IMG/VR virus record: IMGVR_UViG_3300026519_000065
Location: 1 to 22,991 of that record
Reading direction: 5' to 3' (one strand)
DNA length: 22,991 nucleotides
From: a virus
Made by a program: the position numbers and the translations under genes. Every line of letters begins with the position of its first letter. Within the stretch, counting starts at the first letter, position 1. This document shows positions 1-9,400 of this stretch, piece by piece. Under the pieces are notes generated by a model, which worked only from the letters and a program-made list of their open reading frames with translations, made no database searches and was not told the DNA's origin.

Positions 1-1257
1 TTAACAGAAAATGACACGCCGATTCAGAGAATCCCATTCGAGTTTTCAACAGATATTGATTATATCAAGGTTTACACTGATAAGATCACGCTCGGGGCTG
101 AAGAATATGCAGGAACATTCACTGCCGACATTTCCCATACAAGTATCAGCTCTAATGTGCTTATGGCGGATGGCGTCCATGGGATTGCGCGCACTGACGG
201 CACGCAGATTGTTGATGCTGCATTCACGACCGACACAGGCAAGCCAAGCTCGGAATTTGATGGCATATTCTCGCACCAAGACCGCCCATACGCTTGGGAT
301 AGCGATGATCTCGCATTCTATTATGGCGACGTTGGTGCCGTTACCGGCCAGCTAACGCGCTTCCCGCTCGATAGGCTTGGGAATATAAACGGCACAATAA
401 CAATAATAACGTCAATGACCGTAAACGCTGCCCACGGCATGAACGATATTCTGGTTATCGTGACGAGCACGGGATGGATTGTTCTATATGAGGGGATTGA
501 CCCAGGAGATGCGCTCGATTGGCGATTGCTTGGCCGCGTTAAGGGCGCGGCACCAGTATCTAAATTTGCGGTTCATTCATTCGGTGCTGACCTCTGGCTT
601 TTAACCGTGCGTGGCATTATTTCTGTGAGGGAAAGCCTCCAGCGAGGCGTTTTTGCCCTGACCTCGCCAATGTCTATGGCAATATCTGACCTTGTTATTG
701 CTGATATTAAGACTGGTAAATCCCTTCGCGGCTGGCAAATGATTGCGCGACAAGATGAAGCCCAGATTTTCTTAAATGTTCCAACTATATCGGGATTTAA
801 GCAGTATATCTATGATGCAAACGCAGGCGCGTGGCAGACGTCAGATTACGATGCACGCTGGCTTCACGATCTTGATGGCAATCTTGATTTCACCACGTCC
901 AGCGGTGACCTATGCCGGATCGGAGCCGCAGGCGACAACGGCGCCAGCATTACCGCAGAATTCTACACATCTTGGATACGGCTTCCACGCGCTTCTGAAC
1001 TTTCCTACCTTATACCAACCATAATTGCTGATTCCGAATTAGTGGTTAAAATCACTGTTTTAACGGATCACAACGACACCGCCGGAGACGTTGCGCAGGC
1101 CGAGCAGACTGTGACCATAAGGCCGGACAACGCGGGAACTCAGGTTTCGCTAGATGATCTTATCGGGGTGAACGCCAGCGGCAGAGTGTTTCAGGCGCGT
1201 TTCGAGATAACGGGGGCAAAATTTTCGTTTGAAAGCCTAATCGCGGGGGTGGTGTGA
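1..1257 (+). CDS. Beta-propeller-like phage virion protein (nozzle / DNA-stabilisation type), 5' end missing
   Basis: The reading frame is open from base 1, so the gene begins outside the window and only its last 418 codons are seen. The first in-window ATG (157) has no convincing ribosome binding site and should not be taken as the start. The product is rich in short beta-strand stretches with spaced Trp, Tyr and Gly (for example LAFYYGDVG, WIVLYEGIDPGD, LWLLTVRGI). This is the look of the propeller proteins that close the DNA channel in short-tailed phages, such as P22 gp10 and tail tubular protein B. No catalytic motif is visible. Its stop overlaps the GTG of the next gene in GTGA, which suggests translational coupling. 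Its position just before an S74-domain protein and a giant ejection-type protein fits a tail or neck component. The family is inferred from general look and context, so a generic tail protein is also possible. Confidence 0.6.
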   Translation, partial: LTENDTPIQRIPFEFSTDIDYIKVYTDKITLGAEEYAGTFTADISHTSISSNVLMADGVHGIARTDGTQIVDAAFTTDTGKPSSEFDGIFSHQDRPYAWDSDDLAFYYGDVGAVTGQLTRFPLDRLGNINGTITIITSMTVNAAHGMNDILVIVTSTGWIVLYEGIDPGDALDWRLLGRVKGAAPVSKFAVHSFGADLWLLTVRGIISVRESLQRGVFALTSPMSMAISDLVIADIKTGKSLRGWQMIARQDEAQIFLNVPTISGFKQYIYDANAGAWQTSDYDARWLHDLDGNLDFTTSSGDLCRIGAAGDNGASITAEFYTSWIRLPRASELSYLIPTIIADSELVVKITVLTDHNDTAGDVAQAEQTVTIRPDNAGTQVSLDDLIGVNASGRVFQARFEITGAKFSFESLIAGVV

Positions 1258-1727
1258 TTTTGGGTGAAATGGTTGGCAATGTTGTTTTTGGGTCAGATAT
1301 GGAGGTGGCCGATTGGGTAGCATCGCATATCCCAGAATTTAAGGTGGATGAAAATTCAACGGCACTCGGGGTTATACGCGATGGTGAGTTGATCGCTGGC
1401 GTGATTTATGAGCGCTACAATGGTGTCCATGTTGAGGTGTCGATTGCGACAGCAGACCCGCGCTGGGCAAAGAGGTCAACCCTAAAAACCCTATTCGGAT
1501 ACCCGTTTAATCAGTTGCGATGCAAAGCAATAACGGTTTTAGTGCCATCGAGCAATATGGAATCGCTAAACTTGGCGACAAAGCTTGGGTTTCGACCTGA
1601 AGCATTTATAAAATATTCCGCACATGATGGCAGCGCTCTGGTAGTGTTGAAGATGTTCAAAGAGGACTGTCATTGGATTGAGGAGAAGAACTATGGCCAA
1701 AGGCGGAGCAGCACCAACACCACCTGA
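1254..1727 (+). CDS. GNAT-like N-acetyltransferase
   Basis: This 157-residue protein resembles the small GNAT acetyltransferases often found among phage structural genes. Such enzymes move an acetyl group from acetyl-CoA to an amine on a protein or small molecule; the substrate here is unknown. What can be seen is a central beta-rich core (LGVIRDGELIAGVIYERYNG), a middle region with ADPRWAKRSTLKTLFGYPF, and a C-terminal NLATKLGFRPEAFIKY block. The last matches the usual NxxSxxLxxKLGFxxEG end of the fold. The start is GTG at 1254, overlapping the previous stop as GTGA with a G-rich stretch 5 bases upstream. ATG at 1269 is the alternative. The end runs 35 bases into the next gene. The acetyl-CoA loop (R/QxxGxG/A) is poorly preserved, so activity is uncertain. 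A decayed copy of part of this gene may lie at 14840-14887. Confidence 0.65.
   Translation: MILGEMVGNVVFGSDMEVADWVASHIPEFKVDENSTALGVIRDGELIAGVIYERYNGVHVEVSIATADPRWAKRSTLKTLFGYPFNQLRCKAITVLVPSSNMESLNLATKLGFRPEAFIKYSAHDGSALVVLKMFKEDCHWIEEKNYGQRRSSTNTT
1590..1647 (+). repeat. Repeat copy A, within the acetyltransferase gene (partner at 14840-14887)
   Basis: This segment shares an ordered series of exact blocks with 14840-14887: TTTCGAC, TTATAAA, ATATTCCGCACA and TGGTAGTGT, separated by small insertions or deletions. Here it encodes the C-terminal strand region of the acetyltransferase. Found by eye; significance was not calculated. Confidence 0.5.
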
Positions 1728-2760
1728 TCCATACAAGACGGCGGCGGTGGAGGCCAGTTTTAACCGGACAGATACATTCAGCCCTAACGGGTCTGGCGTG
1801 CGAAATGGCTACACCGACGCAAACGGAAACTTTGTGGCGGGTGTGGCCCCAGAAGGCTTCCAATCTGCCACTTCATACATCGAGAGCGCATCCGACAAAT
1901 CCAAACGGGAATTACTTGACCCTGCATCCGTGGCGCTGACGCAGCGCCTACTCGCAGACAACACAGGCAGCAATATGCCTGGACCTGCTCGGGTGCGTGA
2001 CTTTTCCAGCATGGCCGATGATATTTTTAATGCCGGATATAATCGTATGCAGCCGCAATTTGATGCGCAAAATAACCGGATGCTTGCGAACTTACAGGCG
2101 CGCGGTATTCCAGTTGGGTCCGAAGCTTTTGGCGAAGCCTATAACCAGCAACAGGGTAGCGTAAATGACGCGATGATTAAGCTTGCTATGGATGCTAAAA
2201 TGGCCGCAGGTGGCGAGCAGTCTCGACAGTTTAGCCTTGATTCAGCCCAACGCGGCGGAGCGTTGAATGAGCTGGCTACAGCCATGAGCGGCGGTTTAAG
2301 CCCTGTATCACAAACCCCGAGCGGGAACCAACCCGGGGTTAATTACTCTGGCCTTGTCGGTCAGCAATATAATGCTCAATTATCGCAATACAACAATCAG
2401 CAAGCCAACCGGTCCGCCAATATGAGCGCGCTCGGGTCTCTTGGTGGTGCGCTTCTTATGAAGTGCTCTGTTTCTGCGAAGGCTATTACCGGAGACCTAA
2501 ACGCGCGCGGCGCTGCTAATGCCATTCAGAACATGCCTCTTTTTGCATGGCACTATCGAGAAGGCGAGGCCCCCGAGGGAATGGGCCAAGAAACCCATGT
2601 TGGGCCGATGGCGGAGAGCTTCCACGGGCTAACAGGCTTGGGCAGCCCAGACACGATCAGCGTTATTGATATGCTTGGTGTGGTCACTGGCGCGCTCAAA
2701 GACGCGCTACAGCGCATTGATGTTCTTGAGCATAAAATGAAAGGCGGGAGGGTCCACTAA
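1693..2760 (+). CDS. Virion protein with C-terminal S74-type (intramolecular chaperone) domain
   Basis: A 355-residue structural protein. The start at 1693 is chosen because AGGAG lies 7-8 bases upstream, at 1681-1685. The N-terminus (GGAAPTPPDPYKTAAVEASF) is the Pro-rich opening seen on small virion proteins of short-tailed phages. The middle is Ala/Asn/Gln-rich and helical, with QPQFDAQNNRMLANLQARGI near residue 120. Residues about 258-355 look like an S74 auto-processing chaperone domain: an LFAWHYRE strand, then HVGPMAESF in the place of the family's GxIAQEV, and a terminal helix ALKDALQRIDVLEHKMK. In known S74 proteins a Ser-Lys pair cleaves the domain off after trimer folding. Here the Ser position appears to be Cys258, with Lys263 five residues on. 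It overlaps the acetyltransferase by 35 bases and shares TAATG with the next gene. Confidence 0.7.
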   Translation: MAKGGAAPTPPDPYKTAAVEASFNRTDTFSPNGSGVRNGYTDANGNFVAGVAPEGFQSATSYIESASDKSKRELLDPASVALTQRLLADNTGSNMPGPARVRDFSSMADDIFNAGYNRMQPQFDAQNNRMLANLQARGIPVGSEAFGEAYNQQQGSVNDAMIKLAMDAKMAAGGEQSRQFSLDSAQRGGALNELATAMSGGLSPVSQTPSGNQPGVNYSGLVGQQYNAQLSQYNNQQANRSANMSALGSLGGALLMKCSVSAKAITGDLNARGAANAIQNMPLFAWHYREGEAPEGMGQETHVGPMAESFHGLTGLGSPDTISVIDMLGVVTGALKDALQRIDVLEHKMKGGRVH

Positions 2761-3497
2761 TGGCGAAAATGGGGAACACAGGCGGCATGACGATTCCGCC
2801 GCGCCGCGATGGTGTAGCGCGGACAGGCACCATGCAGAACGGCCTTATGAGCGGCTTGAACAACCTCTTGCCAGCACAGGGGTCGAAGGAACGCTACGAC
2901 ATGGTGATGCAGCTCGTTAATTCTGGCTTGGGAGCCGCGAGCCAGTCTAACTCGCCTCTTGCGAACCTGCTCGCCCCATTAGCGGGTGCGGCCATTGGCG
3001 GCGGGGCGACACGGAAATATAACGATGCGACCGAAGCGCGCAATAGCGAGATGGCGAACTCCCTACTTGGCAGCATGGCAGGCAACCCGCAGGCACAGGC
3101 ATACCTTACGGCCCTGAATGACCCTAATACGCCGCCTCACTTGCGCGCTATCGCGCAAAGCAAGCTTGATGCACTTATGACACCGCCGAGCCGTGGGGGT
3201 GACGGTGGGTATAGTGGTGGTCCTGCACCGTTTACAGCACGCAATACCGATGCGCTGATTGCGCAGGTTCTTCAAGCCGCCATGGGTGCAGGTGGCGATG
3301 GTGGCGAAACCGTTACAGCAGCCGAACAAGCGCGCATTGATTTGATCAAGAACGCGCGCAGCCGGATGGGCGCTTCTTCTACCGCACCTGTTGTTGATGA
3401 GCTGACGGGGTTGCTTAATGGCGGACCGAACCCACCAGCCATGCCAGCGCCACAAATTTCCGACCCAAACTCTGATCCATTGGGGATATTGAATTAA
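2760..3497 (+). CDS. Ala/Gly-rich phage protein, probably a minor internal virion protein
   Basis: The 245-residue product is not assigned to a named family. It is rich in Ala, Gly, Asn and Pro. A helical, weakly hydrophobic stretch at about residues 59-82 (NSPLANLLAPLAGAAIGGGA) could act as a glycine-zipper membrane segment. It is followed by helices around SLLGSMAGNPQAQAYLTALN and a flexible Pro-rich tail ending SDPNSDPLGILN-like. The start ATG shares its A with the stop of the S74 gene (TAATG), and the stop is directly followed by the ATG of the giant gene. That tight spacing between two ejection-type genes suggests a virion or scaffolding partner of the giant protein. Function is inferred only from position and composition. 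Confidence 0.6.
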   Translation: MAKMGNTGGMTIPPRRDGVARTGTMQNGLMSGLNNLLPAQGSKERYDMVMQLVNSGLGAASQSNSPLANLLAPLAGAAIGGGATRKYNDATEARNSEMANSLLGSMAGNPQAQAYLTALNDPNTPPHLRAIAQSKLDALMTPPSRGGDGGYSGGPAPFTARNTDALIAQVLQAAMGAGGDGGETVTAAEQARIDLIKNARSRMGASSTAPVVDELTGLLNGGPNPPAMPAPQISDPNSDPLGILN

Positions 3498-6400
3498 ATG
3501 GGCATTTTAGACGAATATCGCAGACAAAATCCACAATACAAAGACATCAGCAACAACGCGCTTGCTGATGCAATGTATGATAAATTCTACAGCAACATTC
3601 CACGCGAGGAGTTTGATGCAAAGGTTGGGTATGCCCAAACCCTGCCGCGCATTCCAGCCACGCCGGAAAGCATGGCCGGTGAAATCGCGCAGCCATATAA
3701 CCCTGTTGCCAGAACTCCGATGCAGATTCGTGGTCTTGAGGATCGGGATGCGATGGATGGAGTTGGATTTGGTTCTGACCAAACTTCACCAATTATGACA
3801 GATGTTAAAGCTGGTGAATATTCTGATCAGCTTGGAGGTGTTACGTATGGTCAGCTTACTGACATGCGGAATCAGTCATCAAACATGACACTCTTTGGCA
3901 TTGGCAGCCAAGAAGATGTTGGGTATGGGATAAACCCAGCAATATCAAGCTCTGAATTTGGGCGCGGGTTTGAATCTGGGGTTACCGGACTGAAGCAAAT
4001 GGTCGTCGCTGCATCCACGATACCTCTCAGTGGAATGACAACTGTTCTCGGAGAGCGCCTGTCGATGTATGATAAGGTAGATGCGCTTCCGCAAGGGCTT
4101 GAGCGTTGGCAGGTTGCGGAAGCATTGGGCATTTCCCCAATGAACTACGCTTCAAGTCTTGCGGATGATTACTACCATGGCGATGCGAAAAGGCGCGGAG
4201 ACCACAGGTCGCGCGCCCTAAGAATGATCACCTCAAACGAAGAGCTTATGCGGCAGATTGTGGCGCTTCATAAGCAATATTCTGATGAGATGCAGGCAAT
4301 GACAGGCCGAGTCCCGAATTTCACAGATATTAACGATGTGAATGATTTTGTTGATTGGGCTGCTAGCTCCACAGGTCAGGCGATACCGTTCTTGGGAGCT
4401 ATAGCCGCGTCCGGCGCGCTCGGTGGTGCTCCCGCAATTGGCGCGGCTGGTTATGGCTTGGGTGCTGGCGACCTGCAAAGCTCTCTCATGGATGAAGGGA
4501 TAACAGATAGGGGTGATCTCGCACTGGCCGGAGCCATACCTTACGCAGCATTGGAATACCTAGGACCGGCTGCTTCAGCCTTCAGAGGTGTCTCCAACAA
4601 GGTCATCAAGGAAGTAGCACGTGGGTATTTTCGCAGATTAGGACGCGCTATCCCTCAAAATGCAGTTGAGGAATTTATCAATGAAGCCGGGCAGGGAATA
4701 ATTAGCGATATTGCTGTTGGCGAGGGAACTGGTGATGGCGTTACACTTGATGATGAGACGCTGCTAAGTTGGTTTAATCAAGGAATGGCTGGGGCTATTG
4801 TTGGTGGTGCTGGTGGCGTCCTACACGCCTCTGTTGGCGGCAGGAATACCCCCGCAGCCCCACAAGTCACGCAGCCAGCCGCGCCGCAACCTCCCACGCA
4901 GGGCGCACCTATAAATGCACCAAACGGCCCGCAGGCAGCGCCAAACCAAGCGCAGCCACAGCAACCGCAACAACCAGATGTAACGCAACCACCGGCCACG
5001 CCGGAGACCGCTGCCCCGCAGCAACCGACGCCGCAAGAAATGGCGGACGGGTTGGCGGGCGCAGCAACCGCCCCCGCCAGCCCCGCTACACCAGAAGCGC
5101 CAGCACAGCCACAAGAACCAGCCGCAACACCGGAGGCACCGCAGCAACCCGCAGGGGATACTGCTGCCAAGCCTGACCGCTCGATGTTTGACGCCAAGGA
5201 ATGGCAAGAGATCGAAAGCATTGTTGGTAGCGGCGATAACCGCAATGACGCGACAGGTCGCACCGTCATGTATAACGCCCGCACGGGCGAGACCATGCAG
5301 ATGGATAAATTCGCCGAGATGGTGGCAGACCGCGCCGCACCGGACGTGCAGGACACTGCACCAAATGCTCCTACCGCACCATCCACCCCACAATCAGGGG
5401 AAAGTGGCAATGTGGGTTCTGTGCAGCCTGCCCCGCAAGAGGTGCAAGCTCCACAACAACCTGTTGCCCAGGGCGCAGACGCCCCCGCCCAGCCGGACAC
5501 TGCGCCCGCACCGCTACCAGAAAGCGCCGCACCGCCGAAAGAATCGCCAAATAGTGCTGAAACCGCTGTTGATACGCCTTTACCCCCCCCAGAACAAACG
5601 GGGCAAGAGAATCAGCCAGCGCCTGTTACCCAAAAGCAGGCTAACGGCGCACTCCCCGATGGTCTGCGCGCCGTGCGCCGAAACCCAGACAACAGCAACG
5701 AGTGGACGCTCTTGGGTGATAATGCGGACCCTGTTGGCACGTTCACCTCCACAGCGCAGGACGGCATTGACGCGCAAACCTTTGAGCGTATGCGCGCTTC
5801 CGCCGCGACCTATAACCAAAACCGCCAGCGCGGCGCAGATGGTGGACCCGTGCAAATGCAGAACGAGGTATTGCCGGACAACAGCAATCGCGTTCCCCCG
5901 CAGGTAGCACCGATGGACCGCAGCCTGTCGCAGGCCGGTGCATACTGGGATGGCATGTCATCGGGGCAACGCGAGAATTTCCTCCGGTCCATGAACCCGA
6001 ACGGCAAGGCAGATGTGCGCGAACGCTTCATTAAAATGCCATGGTCAGAGATTTCGGACAACGTGCGGATGGCAATCACTGAAAAGCTGCCTAATGGCGC
6101 GTTTCAGCAATCCGAGCAACAAAAGCCTGCCGCTGATCTTGACACTATCGCTAAAGAGATATTCCAAACCTATCAGGATTTTAGCCCGCAGGTGGCTTCA
6201 AAACTCATGGCGCGGCGCGGGCGTGAGAACGGCCTGACAGATGCGCAGGTTGCGGATGTGACGGAAAAAGTTAAGGCGCTCAGGAAGCAGGGCCGCTCCA
6301 CCAGCGAAGAATTCACACAAAAATCACAGAGCGAACCAGTTACCGACCGCGAAAAGGCTATGGCCGCGCTGCCGGATGGCTTTTCTTTGATCGAGATCAG

Positions 6401-9400
6401 GAGGCGCACCAACGATTACCGCGCCATTGTGGAAATGGACGCCAACAGCAAGCGCGAGGCCGGAACAGGCGAAACGCCGGAAAGCGCTGTTGAGGTGGCT
6501 GCACGCCTTCTGGAAATTAGGAACCCGCAGAAGCAAGGCGCAGCGGCGGACCCAGCATTCAAGGCAGCTCAGGACAGCGGCAAGCTTCAGGTTGTTCATG
6601 TCGGCCAGCCGGAGGGCGGAATATCCAAAGCAGAACCGCGCATAATTACAAAAGCGGAGTGGGACAAAACACACAGCGACTACAAAAGCGTTATCGACGG
6701 ACAAAAGCACATCCTTGAGCTTGATAAAAAATCGGGTGCCACGGTCTTGTCGCCGGTAGATGTTGCCTCACCTTACGAAGATAATTCTATGATAGACGCC
6801 AGACAAGGCCCTCACTATGCGAGCGGACAAAAGGCAGCTCGTGATGGAATGAGGCGAGAATTACCGTCATACTTCACCAAACAGCGCGGTAAAAATGCAA
6901 AAGATTGGTATCGCGGATATGACAGCTTTAAGTCAGAAGCAAGCCCAACAACCGCCGAGCAGATCGCATCTGAGGCAGCACAGGCCGATACCAACCCGAC
7001 GGACGCGCAAAAAAAGGCCGCGCCCGAAAGCGCGACCCAAGTCCAACAGGGAGGTATGAATCCTGATGCAGTAGCAGGGCTTCAACAGCCAGACAATGCC
7101 ACAGACTTGGCCGCAGATCAACCCACGGTCTCACTTGGTAAGCGATTGGCTGAACTTATGGGGTCCAGCGCGTTCCCGAGCACAAATATCAAACTGATGA
7201 AAATGGCGGCGGAGGACTTCGGCGGCACTATTGCCGAGGGTAAATTCTCCCCGAAAGATGCATATGAAGGCTTAGAGTTGGCCATGAATATGTGGATTGC
7301 AAAAAAAGGCTACGAGCCTTCCGTGGATAAGACTGCCGCTAAAATGATCGTCGTCAAGTTGCAGGAGATGACTGAAACCCTGCCAACACAGACTCGCCTC
7401 GATGGTGAAACCGATGCCTTCCAGCAATTCAGCACACCGCCTTCCTATGCCTTTGCCGCAAATTGGGTGGCAAACATCCAAATGGGTGAGCGAGCACTCG
7501 AGCCTAGCGCGGGGAACGGCGGCATTGCCATATTCGCAAAGAATGCTGGTGCTAAAGTTGATGTGAACGAGATTGCCGCGCGACGCGCCCCGTCGCTTAA
7601 GGCACTTGGCTTTAACCGCGTCACAAAAGAGAACGCTGAGCAGATCGCCAATATATGGGCAAAGGACCCATCTCGCAAATATGACGTAGTGGTGATGAAC
7701 CCGCCATTTAGCGCCAGCGGTATCCGTGGTGGCAACAACACGTCTGCCACGGGCGCGCAACACATTCAGCAGGCGCTTGACCTTATGAAGCAGGGCGGGC
7801 GTCTGGTGGCGATTATGGGCCACACGTTCCATCCCGGCAATTCCCGCGTGTCCAAATTCTTCAAGGGATTGGATGGGGAATACACCGTTCAAGCTAATAT
7901 TGAGGTCAATGGCTCAAAGGTGTATACTAAATATGGAACATCTTACGACAACCGGATTTTGGTGATCGACAAGATGGCCGCGCCAGAAGGCCATAAGACA
8001 CTCGGGGGGCGTGCTGAAACCATACCCGAATTGATCGACATGATGGAGGATATTCGCAATGTCGCCAACGACCGAAGCACAAAGAATGGCACAGATTCAG
8101 ACCCTCAAGGGATCTCGAGTCGAGAAGAGGGCCGAGCACCTGCTGAAGATGGCGGGCAATCCAGAGACGGAAAGCCTAAGCGCGTTCCTGAGCCTGATGG
8201 TGTGGGGCGCGAGACAGACGGGGCAGGACGACATCGCGGAGATGATCCTGCAAATGGACAGAGAACTCGGGCCAAAGAAGGCCGCGAAGGAGTTGATGGC
8301 AGGAGAGAAACCAACGAAGTTGATGGAGGAGCTAGGGCCAGCGGAAGCAGCCGAGCAGCTTCTTCTAATCGTCAGCGAACAACTTTAGAAGATGCAAAGG
8401 CATATGAGGTCGAAGACGTATCCGGCGGATTTTCAAAATACCGTCCTTCGCGCGTGCGCGTTAAAAATGCGGTAGAGCACCCAATGCAGTTGGTGGAATC
8501 CTCTGCCATGGCCTCCGTTAATCCACCGCGACCGAATTATGAAATTCAGCTTCCCGAGGCTATGGTCAAAAAAGGGCTTCTTTCTGAGGCACAACTTGAA
8601 ACCGTTGTTTATGCTGGGGCGGCGCATTCCGAAATGCTCCCCTCCGATGCGCAGAACCCTGCGCGGCGCAAAGGCATTCTTATCGGGGATGGCACCGGCG
8701 TTGGCAAAACGCGCGAGATTGCGGGTATTATCGCGGATAATTGGGCGCAGGGGCGCAAAAAACACATCCTGATTTCCAAGGATAAAAAGCTGATCAAGGG
8801 CGCGCGACGCGATTTTGATAATGTCGGTATGAATAGCGTGCCGATAAACGACCTTGGCTCGGTTAAGGCAGATGGCGAAGTTAAAAAAGGCACCCAAGGC
8901 GTTATGTTTGCCACATACTCCACCATTGGGCGCGCGGCGGCAGATGGTAAAAAGTCCCGCCTTGATCAGTTGGTTGATTGGGTTGGCCCTGACTTTGATG
9001 GCACGATCACATTTGATGAAAGCCACTTGGCGGGCAATGCTCTTGCGGTAAAAGGGAAGCGCGGCACCACCAAGCCTTCAGCCACGGCCCTTGCTGTTGT
9101 GGACTTGCAAAACCGGCTTCCCAACGCGCGCGTGGTCTACGCCTCCGCTACGGCGGCAACAGAGGTCCACAATCTCGCCTATGCAAACCGCCTTGGCATG
9201 TGGGGGCCTGGAACGCCCTTCCCTACCGTGAACAGCTTTGTTGAGCAAATAAACAAGGGCGGGATAGCGGCAATGGAAGTCGTTGCCCGTGATATGAAGC
9301 AAAGCGGCGTTTATATCGCACGGAACCTATCTTTCGATGGGGTTGAATACGCCAAGGTTGAACACGAACTCACCGCCGGGCAGCGGGAAATGTATGATGC

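Noticed and set aside
4778-5500. 240-codon open frame on the minus strand
   Set aside because: It is a Cys/Gly/Ala-rich mirror of the Pro/Gln/Ala-rich linker in the giant gene, with no ribosome binding site and an implausible composition.
5188-5907. 239-codon open frame on the plus strand inside the giant gene
   Set aside because: Arg/Pro/His-rich with low complexity, no ribosome binding site, and explained by GC-rich repetitive codons of the linker. Unlike 8059-8388, both frames do not show a protein-versus-linker contrast.
7049-7058. GGGAGG next to an in-frame ATG (codon 1187) as an internal start of the giant gene
   Set aside because: Only one base separates the GGAGG from the ATG, too short for normal initiation.
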